A stretch of DNA of 64,000 nt from Craspedostauros australis. Lineage: Eukaryota; Bacillariophyta; Bacillariophyceae; Mastogloiales; Achnanthaceae. The stretch's first letter is position 1. The number at the start of each line of letters is the position of its first letter. The position numbers and the translations under genes were made by a program. Below, in pieces: positions 11,151-22,046 of the stretch. The DNA lies in assembly GCA_026770025.1 (NCBI GenBank), contig JAMXDE010000006.1, positions 1,240,001 through 1,304,000 of the forward strand. Direction: 5' to 3'. The notes beneath the pieces were generated by a model. The model searched no databases. It was not told where the DNA came from and saw only the letters and a list, made by a program, of their open reading frames with translations.

Positions 11151-13190
11151 GATGTGATCGATACCAAATGGATGATGTGTTGATGAAGTACTTGGGTAAC
11201 AAGGCAATGGATATCACTGACGAATGCGTCCAAAAGTGATGGAAGTGAGTGTGCACAAGCCGATTGGCTCTGATGTTCTGCGCAGCAAAGCTGAAGTCAC
11301 AGAGATGGAATCAACTTCACGTCGTCACGCGATGTTGCAAGATGATGTTGTTGATGAATGCTCAATGCCAATGGACAATGTTGATGGTTCACGCGTTCAG
11401 CACAGGATGTAGGCGATTGCGACTGTTAATCTGATAGAACACAGACAAAAATGGGTACTTACTTCAAAATTGGGAGTGATCAGGTCTGTCAAATGAAATA
11501 GAGTGAAGCTGTTGATAAATGTCAGTGTGCTCTGAGTGGTTAATTGATGTTAGATGGTATGTAAGATGGCCCAATTCAGAACTGTTGGAGTCTAAATTGT
11601 GAGCATTTGGAGATGAAATGATGAAAAAGGATGCTGAGGCAACATGTGTTGCAACACACAGCAGAGCATGAAGTGCAGTGCATGAATTGCAGTGCATGAA
11701 GTGCAGAGCATGAAGGTGTTGTTCAAGTTTGCAAGACTGAGGAGGTTCATGGTGCCTCCAATATTGATCTTGCTTCTTGGAACAACAATGATGCATGCAA
11801 CAAATCCGATCATTGCAGAAATGCGATCTTGCCAAATTTGATGGGATTGATGAGCTTGTATCTGAGCCAAGATGCTCATACATTCACTCAACAAGACAGT
11901 AGACATGCCCTGTGAAGGTGGATTTGCTCAGGATTCAGACATACATGGTCATGTACACATAAGGAGGATGACAGGCAGGGCCTGACGTCCATCCTTCAAC
12001 TCATTACCACCTTCAGACACCAAGACAGGTATCTGAGGGCCGTCGGGAGTTGCGGTAAATGATGTCAACAGAGAAAGAGAAAACGGTTCATGACCAAAAG
12101 TATCATACGTGACCTGGCGAAGTTTACTGAGAACAAGATTAGACATAGACTAAGGTAAATATAGACTTTTGATCTGATAGAAGAGCCCATTCAGTCACAA
12201 ACCAACGAGTCGCGGGGGGAGCAGTCTACATGCGTTTTCAGGTTATTGCAGAATATTATACAGCGTGTTGTGAAGTATATATTAAAAAATATCCGAGGTG
12301 GATCATCATTATATTAGATAAGTTATGGGCTGCTGTGGGTTTCAGGTAGACTCCTTGTAGGCACGCACGAAGTGAAGACGAACACATGGTGTCAGAACAC
12401 GATTTCGTTGATGAGGCTTCGGATCGACGAGAAATACAGCATCACAGTTGCCAACTGGTGATTTCTGGTGGTCTCTAGATAGGACGTGGAACCCTGGAGG
12501 GATTCCAAAGAGAGACGCTAGCGCTAAGTAACGAGAAGCCTTGAACCCTGTTCGTTTGTCTTCGAAAATGTCAAAAAAGACAACATTGATCTTTTTAGGA
12601 CAACCAGAGAACATCACAGTTAAACATGAATCGTCCTTGGCATGTGCTTCATTCGTGCGTTGTGTGCTTGACTTGTGCTGGAAACAGTTTTGAATTATTT
12701 TGATCCAATCGTTGTGTTTCCAACCATTCGACAGTTAAGGGGTCATGCGTACAGACGGATCTTCTGCCATGTACATAGCACCAGAATGAATTGACGATCG
12801 TGTGGGAAGTTGTTGGTTGGGGTTGCTTCAGCGGCTTTCGGAGCGTCGGGACAACGGAGGAGGTTTCGTGCGGCCTCCCAAAAAGCAGTGCAGCAACAAC
12901 AACAGTCCACCTCCGCAACCCCAAACAACTCAAACACAATCACAACCAACAGGCAGAAAAGAGACAACCAGAGTGACAACACCATCAAGCATCATTGTTG
13001 CAGACAACAGCAAATACACAAAAAGCAACAGCACACACCTTGACAACGGCATGCAATCGATCAACAATCAAGTCACATAGAATCAAGAACAACCCCAACA
13101 ACCTCTGTCAACAACAAGACCAATTGAATCAAAACAGGTGATGAAAGTGAAAACCGTGCAAGATCGAACACATCCATGCTGGAGGCGTGA
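11151..13190. other. Gene-poor sequence between the LTR fragment and the minisatellite
   Basis: No supported coding region. A short direct repeat of GAAGTGCAGTGCATGAATTG type lies at 11660-11720, an AT-rich stretch at about 12250-12330, and a CAACAA-rich stretch at 12890-13070. Confidence 0.35.
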
Positions 13191-13918
13191 GTAAGCCAAT
13201 GCACAGACATCGTCGATAGGCAGCAGGGGATCATTCGCAGCTCCACGCCAAGTCAACCATCCACAACCGCACCATCCAATCCACATCGATTGTCGATGCG
13301 CAGCAGGAGATCATTCGCAGCTCCAAGCCAAGTCAACCATCCACAGCCGCATCGTCCAATCCACATCGATTGTCGATGCACAGCAGGAGATCATTCGCAG
13401 CTCCATGACAAGTCAACCATCCATGGCGGCACCATCCAATCCACAGTGATGGTCGATAGGCAGGAGATCATTCGCAGCTCCACGCCAAGTCAACCATCCA
13501 TGGCCGCATCGTCCAATCCACATCGATTGTCCATGCGCAGCAGGTGATCATTTGCAGCTCCACGACAAGTCAACCATCCACGACCGCACCATCCAATCCA
13601 CAGTGATGGTCGATAGGCAGGAGATCATTCGCAGCTCCACTCCAAGTCAACCATCCACGACCGCATCGTCCAATCCACATCGATTGTTGATGTGCAGCAG
13701 GTGATCATTCGCAGCTCCACGCCAAGTCAACCATCCACGACCGCATCGTCCAATCCACAGTGATGGTCGATAGGCAGGAGATCATTCGCAAGTCCACACC
13801 AAGTCAACCATCCACGACCGCATCGTCCAATCCACATCGATTGTCCATGCGCAGCAGGAGATCATTCACAGCTCCACACCAAGTCAACCATCCACAGCCG
13901 CACCATCCAATTCACAGT
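13191..13918 (+). repeat. Minisatellite of alternating 80- and 77-bp units
   Basis: Tandem units are marked by the end of CATTCGCAG at 13240, 13320, 13400, 13477, 13557, 13634, 13714, 13791 and 13871. The spacings are 80, 80, 77, 80, 77, 80, 77 and 80 bp. Type A units contain CATCGATTGTCGATGCGCAG; type B units contain CAGTGATGGTCGATAGGCAG and are 3 bp shorter. The shared part is AGCTCCACGCCAAGTCAACC. The array stops abruptly inside a B unit at the Copia left LTR and resumes after the right LTR. Confidence 0.9.
13913..13918 (+). repeat. Target-site duplication CACAGT, left copy
   Basis: CACAGT directly precedes the left LTR and is repeated directly after the right LTR at 21821-21826. Removing the element restores a normal B unit (CACAGTGATGGTCGATAGG). 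Confidence 0.85.
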
Positions 13919-14484
13919 TGTCGGAATGTGTGTACTCAGATGTGTATGCATCAGTCACACTTGCGCGCCATCATCCAGAATATTTGGTGGCGGAATCACG
14001 ACTCAAAACTATGACGTCACAGGAATACCACCGCGATACCACGAGGATACCGCGATACTACGATAGCAGGATACCGCGATACCAGCGGATACCACAGTAT
14101 TCATCACACGTGACGTCACATCGAGACCTTAACTACCAGGTCTACAGGAATGAAATATGTTGTGAATATTCCATCAGATTCGATCAATCATCAGGTTCAA
14201 CAAAACCTGAGAACGGAACAACGACGAGACAACGAGAGAGAAACAACAACGTTGACGGTCAAGTCAACATCAACGAGCAACATGAGAGAAATGTGCATGG
14301 AGGTGCAAGAGGATTGCACCAAGCAATGAGAGCAAGGAAGAGATGGATCAAGAGAGCATCTTGATCATCTCATTCCCCACGCTCGCTCATCAACAATCAA
14401 TAGCAACAACAGTAACAGTAACAGAAACACTTTCGACAAGAGTGTTGACTACTACCGATTCTCCGTGTGCGGAGCCTTCCAACA
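13919..14484 (+). repeat. Left LTR of the Copia element
   Basis: 566 bp, starts TGTCGGAATG and ends CCTTCCAACA (TG...CA termini). It contains two perfect TGACGTCA palindromes (14012-14019, 14111-14118), the second overlapping a CACGTG box at 14107-14112, and between them a cluster of GATACCGCGATAC-type short repeats. These are candidate promoter and enhancer sequences. Confidence 0.93.
14012..14118 (+). promoter_or_regulatory. CRE-like palindromes and GATACC repeats in the left LTR
   Basis: TGACGTCA occurs at 14012-14019 and 14111-14118. The second is fused to a G-box (CACGTGACGTCA). The 90 bp between them hold about six GATAC(C) repeats. TGACGT elements bind bZIP factors and, in Phaeodactylum, mediate CO2/cAMP responses. 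A regulatory role here is inferred. The same sites occur in the right LTR at 21348-21355 and 21447-21454. Confidence 0.6.
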
Positions 14485-14728
14485 TGTTTATAAACGTTAG
14501 CACCAGGGAAGCCCTGTGCAAGGAGAGATCGAAGAGCAAGAGACGCTGCATGAGCGAGAGACGCTGCATGAGCGACGAGCAAGAGACGAGCTAGCATACC
14601 CTCTCACACCGGTGATCGAGGACGAAACGAAGAGCGCGAGGCGCTGAATGAGCAGAAGAGACTGAAGTGGCAGAATACCCTCTCACACGAGTGATCGAGG
14701 ACGAGACGAGAAGCGAGACGAGCGCTGA
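14485..14728 (+). repeat. Copia leader with three tandem copies of an about 80-bp unit
   Basis: The phrase CCCTCTCACAC.(G)GTGATCGAGGACGA occurs near 14599, 14678 and 14759, the last lying inside the start of gag. The unit is spaced about 80 bp with diverged copies in between. Confidence 0.7.
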
Positions 14729-17700
14729 ATGAGCGAAGAGACCGAAGAGACTGCATTCCCTCTCACACCAGTGATCGAGGACGAGACCGAGGGAGACGAG
14801 GACGAGACTCTGAACCTCACGCGAGAAGGAGCGGGTGCGCCCATCCAACAACCAAGCGCTCAGCAAGGAGCCATCATCGAAACGGAAGCAGAGCAAGCTG
14901 CACGAAGAGCCGGCGCAGAGACGCGGCAGAGAGACCAGCCAAGACCGACATCAGCATCAACAGGACAACCCACATCGACTCCATCACAGCGAATGTTCAA
15001 AGTGGAAGCGTACGAGACAGAAGTACAGCAGACGGAAACAGAAGGCAGGGGTAGCGCGTCAGAGAGAGACAGCAGCATCGATCCCCTCGCATCCAACGAT
15101 AACGAAGAGTCAGAGAGAGAAGAAGAGAAAGAAGAGAGCCAATCGACGGGCAGCACACAAGGCACGAGCAAGCAGACAACAACGAGAAAGAAGATGACGA
15201 AGGACACGTACAAGAGGCGCAAGGCCCCACTCTTCAGCGGGAAGAAGGAAGACTACAACGCGTGGGAGTCGCAGGCAAAAGCGTACGCGCGTACGCAGCG
15301 ATTCAAGGCCATCATGATGGGAGAGAAGCCCATCCCGACGAAAGAAGACATCGAGAAAGAGAGCGATGAAGAGAAGAGGGAGGCCCTCGAAGAGACGCGC
15401 GAACTGGCGCTGGACTGCTTCAGCGATCTGATCCTGATGATGGATGCAGAGCAAGGCACTGGAAAGCAGGCGATCCAGCTGATCAATCAATGCTGCGACG
15501 AGCAGAACCCCGAGGGGAACCCAGCGGCAGCATGGAAGATGCTGAAGGAGAAGTACCAGCCGACCGACGCATCCACGGTGCTGCGGCTGAAGCGCCAATT
15601 CAACACCGAGCGCATGGCAAGGGATACGGATCCCGACATCTACGTCACACGGCTTGAGCTGCTCCGCACTCGCCTCCAAGATGTGAAGTACGAGATCAGC
15701 GAGAGAGAACTGATCATGCAAGTACTCAGCAGTCTCAGCAAGGACTACGACGACGAAGTGAGCAACTTCGAATACCAACTGCAGATGGGTCCAGAGAAGG
15801 TGACGATCGAAGCCATCCGAAACGTGCTGAACTACCGATACGCCAAACTCCAAGGCGGAAAGGCATACGTGGACGACTTCGCGGATACGGGCAGCAAGCG
15901 CGACGACGCGGCGATGGCTGCGACAGGCGGATTCAAAGGCAACTGCCACAACTGCGGAAAGTACGGCCATCGGTCTGCGAATTGTCCAGACAGAAAGCAA
16001 GCGGCCGACAACAACAACCATCAATCCAACAACGGCCGACGAGGAGGCTACAACAACAGAGGCAACAGAAGAGATCAGCGCGGCAATCAAGGCAACCGCG
16101 GCAACAGAGGAAGAGGTCGTGGCAGTGGCTTCAGTGGGAAGTGCCATTACTGTGGCATCCCAGGACACCGAGAAGCCGACTGCAGGAAGAAAAAGTTCAA
16201 CGAAAAGAGAAAGCAGGAAGAGCAAGGAAGCACGGCGCAAGACGGCAACGATGACAGATTCGAGATGGTGATGACCATGCTCGACACGCCCACACAAACT
16301 CACACCGCCTATGCCGTCGATGATTCATTCTTTGATACCTTTCAACACTTCCCAGGAACGGACGAGGTCCACGACGACGTGAGCATCCCAGCGTGGCTCA
16401 ACGACGGACCGATCATCCACGAGGTGACGCTCAACAACGAGCCTCGTTTTGATCTCGATTTCGATTACTGCCTCAACACGCACGATCTGCCGAGCAACGG
16501 CAACCGAGAAGAAGATCCCAAGGAGGACATCGATATCCTCGCCATGGAGGAAGCCGGGGAGCCCCCGATTGAGCAAGACATGCTCCTGGACGACAATCTC
16601 TTCGAAGAAGCGTCAGCCGCTGGCTCCGCCGAAGAAGAGATCGCTCAAGATGACGGAGATGACGACAGCGATGCAACTCGTCCACTATACGTCCGGAACA
16701 GATTCCGTCCTCCCAGACCAGAAGGTCAACGAGTCATGAACCACCACGAGGACGTGATCTTCCCAACCAGCCTACGCTTCGGGCCCACGGACTTCTTCAA
16801 CCAACGAGGGGCACACGGCAGGCATGACACTGCGCCGTACCCAACATTCACGGCCGAGATCAGGCAACGCGAAATCATCAGCAACGCCATCTTCTGCGGG
16901 GCCCGCAACCTGTTCCCTGACAATCGACGCATCCAGATGGCATTCGTCGGACGAGTGTCGGCAATGTTCATCATGGCAGAGCTTCTGTCAATCGAGGAGA
17001 TCCTGGCAAACAGCATGATTCTCAACAGGATCCTCGAGCGTCACGGCCAACCACCACTGAGCATCATGGAGCGGCACTTCATCCTCGGAGGATGCATGGC
17101 GGCACTTCTTCACCACCGACCACAGGAAAGGCGACCTGAGCCACCGCGACAGGCAAGACCGGAGCCGCCACAGCAAGCAGAACCAATGCGCCCTCCAATC
17201 GATTGGAACGATTCCAGCACGGGTGAGTCATCCTACCACGACGACTCCTCCGACGACGACGAGTTGGCAATCATGGTCGTGGATCGCACGCGCTTCCGTG
17301 CATCCGACCACCACACCGACACACCAAATGAACACACATGGCTCGCCGACAGTGGAGCCTCATGCCACATTGTGAATTCGGATAAGGGGATGTTCAACAT
17401 CCGCCACATCCAGTCCTTTGTGAAGGTCGGCGACAACACACAACTCAACTCACCGAAGATGGGGTCCATCTATCTCCGAGTGAAACAACGCGACAACACA
17501 CAGCGCACCATCAGACTGAACGACGTCAAGTTCGCACCCAAGATGTGGGTGAACCTGTTCTCAACGAACAAGGCGCTGGAAAATGGATACCAGATCGGAA
17601 ACAACGGTATCATCATGGACATCGCAAACGGCAACGGGAACAAGATCGTGTTCGATCGAGTGTTCCGCACGCGAAATGGCTTCGTGACTGGCGTGCAGAT

Positions 17701-20700
17701 GCATGCAGTCAAGCCACGCACAGACATCACGGCTGCGGCCGTCACATCGGATCCACCGAAGGGCATCAACGCGTCCACACTCCATCGCATGTTGGGACAC
17801 GCCCCACTTGAGGCAATGCAACGAACCGCATCGCACCACGGATGGAACATCGTCGGCACCATGCCGCCATGCAAGCACTGTGCCATCGCCAACGCACGAG
17901 TGAAGAACGTCCCGAAGGCGACCATCGCGAGAGCATCGCGACGATGTGAGCGATTCTTCATCGACATCAGCTACACGAAGCACACGAGCTTCGGAAACAA
18001 GCGGTACTGGGTGTTGATCGTAGACGACCACACAGATTACTGCTGGAGCATCTTCCTCACCAACAAGAGCGACCAACCGGCCTTCCTGAAGCGATTCCTT
18101 CAAAAGATGCGGCCGCACACCGACGGCAAACCAATCATCTTCCGCGGAGACAACAGCGGAGAGAACAAGGCATCGGAGGCCCACCTGCTCGAAGCCGGAT
18201 TCGACGTCTCATTCGAATACACGGCATCCAACACGCCACAACAGAACGGCAGAGTCGGGCGCAAGTTCGCATACTTGTACACAAAGATGCGATCCATGAT
18301 GAACGGCGCCCAGCTCAACGAGGAGCACAGACATGGGCTATGGGCTGCGGCAGCCAACGTCGCGACCGCGGTCGCCAACATCACCGTGGCGAAGGGACAG
18401 ACCAAGTCACCACACCATCTATTCTTCGGAGAGGATCCGAAGTACGCAAGCGGACTTCGCACCTTTGGTGAAGTCGGAGTCGTCAAGACGGCCTATGGAG
18501 GCATGACAGCGAAACTCCAGAACAGAGGCGAGGCGATGTTGTTCGTCGGATATGCTCCACAGCATGGATCCGGCGTCTACAACATGTACCGTCCATCCAC
18601 CAAGTCCATCGTCTGCACCAGAGACGTGAAGTGGCTCAACAGATCATACGGGCACTTCAAGGGTTGGACCTACGGCTCGGACGATGGGAAGCCGGAAGGG
18701 AGTCAGATTGTCGCAACCGACGCCGAGCACCCAACGGAGACTGACGATGACGGATTCATCCTGGTCGGAAGGGAAGGGACAGCGCCGTCCCACACAGCTC
18801 GAGCCAAGCCGAAGCGACGCTCCGTGTCATTCGCCGACGCGAATTCCTACCACGTCCTCTCAGATGAAGACAATGAGGACGATGACGGCACCAACAACAA
18901 CACGAGTGCGAAGAAGGACTTACCAGGTCTCGCGAGCGAGACGGCGACCACACCAGTGGACGAAGGGACTGCGTCCGAAGAAGAGGTTGACGCGATTCCC
19001 GTCGACGACGACACAGTGACCGACATTGAAGATGTCGCCCCACCGAGTGTCCCGCCAAGCATCCTCCGCACTCTGCCAACGTCACGCAAGCGTTCGCACG
19101 AAGCGAACGATGACCCGAAAGTTAGTCGCACCACGACTGCTGATCCCCCAAGACGACCAAGCAAGCGCGACACCGCTCGCAGCGAACGACAACAGCGATA
19201 CATCGAGCGAAGCAAGCATCAAGCAAAAACAAATGCGAAATCGCGTGCGTCGCTGCCATCCAACATGAAAGGAAAGAGCGAATTGCGCAACCTTGCGAAC
19301 TACAACAAGCCAGGAAAGAAAGAGAAGCATGAAGGCAAGCAGTTCACTACCAACCTATCCATCTTCAATAGGGGAAGCAACACCGACGACGATAAGAGCA
19401 ACACAGACCACGATCATGACAGCAGTGAGGAGACCAACGACGATGACGAAACCAATGGCGACACCACCGACGAGAATGAGGAGAACAACGAAGCTACAGA
19501 CGACGAAGACAGCGATTCTCCTCCATCAGACATCACCAACGCAGTCACAGATGCTCTATTCGGTAACAACGCAATCAGCACCGACGACTTTGAGATAGAG
19601 ATCTGCGCAACCACCGAAGATGAGACAGGAGAGACATCAACGCACATCGAGCCATCAACCTTCGACCAAGCATTCAACCATCCGAATGCAACACACCGGA
19701 AGGGCTACAGAGCTGCCATCGCAAAGGAGTTCGGTTCGATGGATGCTCGATCCGTCTACAGCAAGATCAAGCGCTCATCGATTCCAAGGGACCGCAGATG
19801 CTGCAAGTGCAAATGGGTATTTAAATTAAAGCGCAATGGAACCTATCGAGCGCGTCTGGTGGCGTGTGGCTACTCGCAGATCGCAGGAGTGGACTACCAA
19901 GAGCACCACTCGCCGGTCATCCACGACGTCACGTACCGTGTGATGATGGTGATCATGATGCTACAGAAGATGGATTGTGCACTTGTGGACGTCGTCACGG
20001 CATTCTTGTACGGCGACCTCGAAGAAGAGGTGTACATGAATTGTCCAAGCGGAATGGACAGCACACCTGATGAGGCGCTGCTGCTACACAAGCCAATCTA
20101 CGGGCTGGTCCAGAGCGCACGCCAATGGTTCAAGATGCTGGTGTCAACGCTGAAGGGAATGCGATTCGACCAGAGCGCGGCGGATCCGTGTCTCTTCCAT
20201 CGCAAGACGAAGAACGAAACAGTCATCGTGGCGATCTACATTGACGACTGCTTCTGCTGCAGACATCAGAAGGCACTCGAGCAATTCATGATCGACATCC
20301 AGAAGAGCAAGTTCAAGGTCACCATCGAGAGGGGTTTGGGTGACTACCTCAGCTGCAACATCCAGCTCAACGCAGACAAGACGGAAGCCGTCCTACGCCA
20401 GCCACACCTGATCCGAAACCTGATCACCGAGTTTGGTGCAGAGGTGGAGAAGATGCAGCGCTATGCGACGCCAGGGACGCCAAGCCAGAGCATCGTTCGC
20501 CCATCCGAAGAGAACGGATTGCAGAAGGTAGATGCAGCAGAGCATGCTGACTATCGCAAGGGAGTGGGAATGCTTCTTTTCTTAATCAAGCATTCGCGTC
20601 CCGACATCGCCAATCCTGTCAGAGAGCTGACGAAGGTACTCGATGGACCAATCAAGGCTGCAACTAAGGAGATGCGGCGTATCATCAAATACGTCATCGA

Positions 20701-21235
20701 CACGAAGCACTACGGTCTGAAGATCCATCCCGTCATGACAGACAGCAGCGCATGGAACATGGAGATGTTCTGCGACAGCGAATACGCCGGAGACAAGGAC
20801 ACTCGCATCAGTGTCGGCGGATTCATTCTCTACCTCTGTCAAGTCCCTATCCTCTGGCGATCCAAGGCGCAGAAGGCAGTGACTCTCAGTTCATCAGAGG
20901 CAGAGTACATCGCGCTATCCGAAGCGGCGAAGGAGATCTTCTTTGTGATGCAACTCCTGGAGAGTGTGGGAGTGCCAGTGAAGACTCCAATCACCGTGAG
21001 AGTCGACAACGTTGGAGCGATCTTCATCGCAAAGAATCCTTCAACATCGCAACGCTCCCGCCATATCGACGTACGCCATCATTACGTCCGCAACATGGTG
21101 AATGACAAGCTGATCGAAATCATCTTCGTCAAATCAGAGAACAACCGAAGCGACGGCTTCACGAAGAACATCAAGTCGGAGCTACAGCGCGAGCACGAGA
21201 AGACCTACCTACACACTGGCGACAGCAGCGAATGA
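14729..21235 (+). CDS. Copia gag-pol polyprotein
   Basis: 2168 codons without frameshift. Gag carries two CCHC knuckles, CHNCGKYGHRSANC (about residue 405) and CHYCGIPGHREADC (about 471). The protease motif is DSGAS (about 873). The integrase has a zinc domain (H/H/CKHC, about 1020-1055) and a catalytic core with D1079 and D1141. The expected Glu exactly 35 residues further is Gly1177 (TPQQNGRVGRKF, codon GGG at 18257-18259). The reverse transcriptase has YIDD (about 1836) and the RNase H CDSEYAGDKDTR (about 2014). An unusually long acidic, disordered stretch lies between gag and protease, and another (Asp/Glu/Thr-rich) between integrase and RT. It should make the capsid, copy RNA and integrate cDNA, but the Glu-to-Gly change predicts loss of integration. 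Confidence 0.93.
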   Translation: MSEETEETAFPLTPVIEDETEGDEDETLNLTREGAGAPIQQPSAQQGAIIETEAEQAARRAGAETRQRDQPRPTSASTGQPTSTPSQRMFKVEAYETEVQQTETEGRGSASERDSSIDPLASNDNEESEREEEKEESQSTGSTQGTSKQTTTRKKMTKDTYKRRKAPLFSGKKEDYNAWESQAKAYARTQRFKAIMMGEKPIPTKEDIEKESDEEKREALEETRELALDCFSDLILMMDAEQGTGKQAIQLINQCCDEQNPEGNPAAAWKMLKEKYQPTDASTVLRLKRQFNTERMARDTDPDIYVTRLELLRTRLQDVKYEISERELIMQVLSSLSKDYDDEVSNFEYQLQMGPEKVTIEAIRNVLNYRYAKLQGGKAYVDDFADTGSKRDDAAMAATGGFKGNCHNCGKYGHRSANCPDRKQAADNNNHQSNNGRRGGYNNRGNRRDQRGNQGNRGNRGRGRGSGFSGKCHYCGIPGHREADCRKKKFNEKRKQEEQGSTAQDGNDDRFEMVMTMLDTPTQTHTAYAVDDSFFDTFQHFPGTDEVHDDVSIPAWLNDGPIIHEVTLNNEPRFDLDFDYCLNTHDLPSNGNREEDPKEDIDILAMEEAGEPPIEQDMLLDDNLFEEASAAGSAEEEIAQDDGDDDSDATRPLYVRNRFRPPRPEGQRVMNHHEDVIFPTSLRFGPTDFFNQRGAHGRHDTAPYPTFTAEIRQREIISNAIFCGARNLFPDNRRIQMAFVGRVSAMFIMAELLSIEEILANSMILNRILERHGQPPLSIMERHFILGGCMAALLHHRPQERRPEPPRQARPEPPQQAEPMRPPIDWNDSSTGESSYHDDSSDDDELAIMVVDRTRFRASDHHTDTPNEHTWLADSGASCHIVNSDKGMFNIRHIQSFVKVGDNTQLNSPKMGSIYLRVKQRDNTQRTIRLNDVKFAPKMWVNLFSTNKALENGYQIGNNGIIMDIANGNGNKIVFDRVFRTRNGFVTGVQMHAVKPRTDITAAAVTSDPPKGINASTLHRMLGHAPLEAMQRTASHHGWNIVGTMPPCKHCAIANARVKNVPKATIARASRRCERFFIDISYTKHTSFGNKRYWVLIVDDHTDYCWSIFLTNKSDQPAFLKRFLQKMRPHTDGKPIIFRGDNSGENKASEAHLLEAGFDVSFEYTASNTPQQNGRVGRKFAYLYTKMRSMMNGAQLNEEHRHGLWAAAANVATAVANITVAKGQTKSPHHLFFGEDPKYASGLRTFGEVGVVKTAYGGMTAKLQNRGEAMLFVGYAPQHGSGVYNMYRPSTKSIVCTRDVKWLNRSYGHFKGWTYGSDDGKPEGSQIVATDAEHPTETDDDGFILVGREGTAPSHTARAKPKRRSVSFADANSYHVLSDEDNEDDDGTNNNTSAKKDLPGLASETATTPVDEGTASEEEVDAIPVDDDTVTDIEDVAPPSVPPSILRTLPTSRKRSHEANDDPKVSRTTTADPPRRPSKRDTARSERQQRYIERSKHQAKTNAKSRASLPSNMKGKSELRNLANYNKPGKKEKHEGKQFTTNLSIFNRGSNTDDDKSNTDHDHDSSEETNDDDETNGDTTDENEENNEATDDEDSDSPPSDITNAVTDALFGNNAISTDDFEIEICATTEDETGETSTHIEPSTFDQAFNHPNATHRKGYRAAIAKEFGSMDARSVYSKIKRSSIPRDRRCCKCKWVFKLKRNGTYRARLVACGYSQIAGVDYQEHHSPVIHDVTYRVMMVIMMLQKMDCALVDVVTAFLYGDLEEEVYMNCPSGMDSTPDEALLLHKPIYGLVQSARQWFKMLVSTLKGMRFDQSAADPCLFHRKTKNETVIVAIYIDDCFCCRHQKALEQFMIDIQKSKFKVTIERGLGDYLSCNIQLNADKTEAVLRQPHLIRNLITEFGAEVEKMQRYATPGTPSQSIVRPSEENGLQKVDAAEHADYRKGVGMLLFLIKHSRPDIANPVRELTKVLDGPIKAATKEMRRIIKYVIDTKHYGLKIHPVMTDSSAWNMEMFCDSEYAGDKDTRISVGGFILYLCQVPILWRSKAQKAVTLSSSEAEYIALSEAAKEIFFVMQLLESVGVPVKTPITVRVDNVGAIFIAKNPSTSQRSRHIDVRHHYVRNMVNDKLIEIIFVKSENNRSDGFTKNIKSELQREHEKTYLHTGDSSE

Positions 21236-21254
21236 CTGACGCCTACAGGAAGGG

Positions 21255-21820
21255 TGTCGGAATGTGTGTACTCGGATGTGTATGCATCAGTCACACTTGC
21301 GCGCCATCATCCAGAATATTTGGTGGCGGAATCACGACTCAAAACTATGACGTCACAGGAATACCACCGCGATACCACGAGGATACCGCGATACTACGAT
21401 AGCAGGATACCGCGATACCAGCGGATACCACAGTATTCATCACACGTGACGTCACATCGAGACCTTAACTACCAGGTCTACAGGAATGAAATATGTTGTG
21501 AATATTCCATCAGATTCGATCAATCATCAGGTTCAACAAAACCTGAGAACGGAACAACGACGAGACAACGAGAGAGAAACAACAACGTTGACGGTCAAGT
21601 CAACATCAACGAGCAACATGAGAGAAATGTGCATGGAGGTGCAAGAGGATTGCACCAAGCAATGAGAGCAAGGAAGAGATGGATCAAGAGAGCATCTTGA
21701 TCATCTCATTCCCCACGCTCGCTCATCAACAATCAATAGCAACAACAGTAACAGTAACAGAAACACTTTCGACAAGAGTGTTGACTACTACCGATTCTCC
21801 GTGAGCGGAGCCTTCCAACA
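21255..21820 (+). repeat. Right LTR of the Copia element
   Basis: 566 bp, TGTCGG...CCTTCCAACA, nearly identical to the left LTR. It is preceded by the purine tract AGGAAGGG (about 21247-21254) and followed by the CACAGT target duplication. Confidence 0.93.
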
Positions 21821-21890
21821 CACAGTGATGGTCGATAGGCAGGAGATCATTCGCAGCTCCACTCCAAGTCAACCATCTGCAACCGCAACA
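21821..21890 (+). repeat. Continuation of the minisatellite after the Copia insertion
   Basis: Starts with CACAGT, completes the interrupted B unit (GATGGTCGATAGGCAGGAG, ATCATTCGCAGCTCCACTCC) and then decays into CAACCGCAACATCCCATC. Confidence 0.85.
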
Positions 21891-22046
21891 TCCCATCTTT
21901 CGCAGACTCACTCTTTTCTTTTATAGTTCAATCACTTATTTTTATGAACTTCTCCTGGTGCATTATCGATGCCATTCAGTAATTTCGCTCCCAACCTCGG
22001 GTCGAACATCGTGCTGAGGACATGCCACCGGACATCGAAGAGCATC

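Larger units (their letters stand above)
13919..21820 (+). mobile_element. Full-length Ty1/Copia LTR retrotransposon (CoDi-like)
   Basis: 7.9 kb, with two 566-bp LTRs (13919-14484 and 21255-21820), one gag-pol frame of 2168 codons and a 6-bp target duplication. The protease-integrase-RT-RNase H order is that of Copia elements. Only two differences between the LTRs were spotted by eye (CTCAGATG/CTCGGATG and GTGTGCGG/GTGAGCGG), so insertion was recent. It interrupts a minisatellite. A short purine run AGGAAGGG immediately precedes the right LTR as polypurine tract. No primer-binding site could be assigned after the left LTR. Confidence 0.93.

Noticed and set aside
14485-14520. Primer-binding site for the Copia element
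   Set aside because: The sequence after the left LTR matches neither a tRNA 3' end nor the initiator-Met anticodon region that I could recall, so no claim is made.
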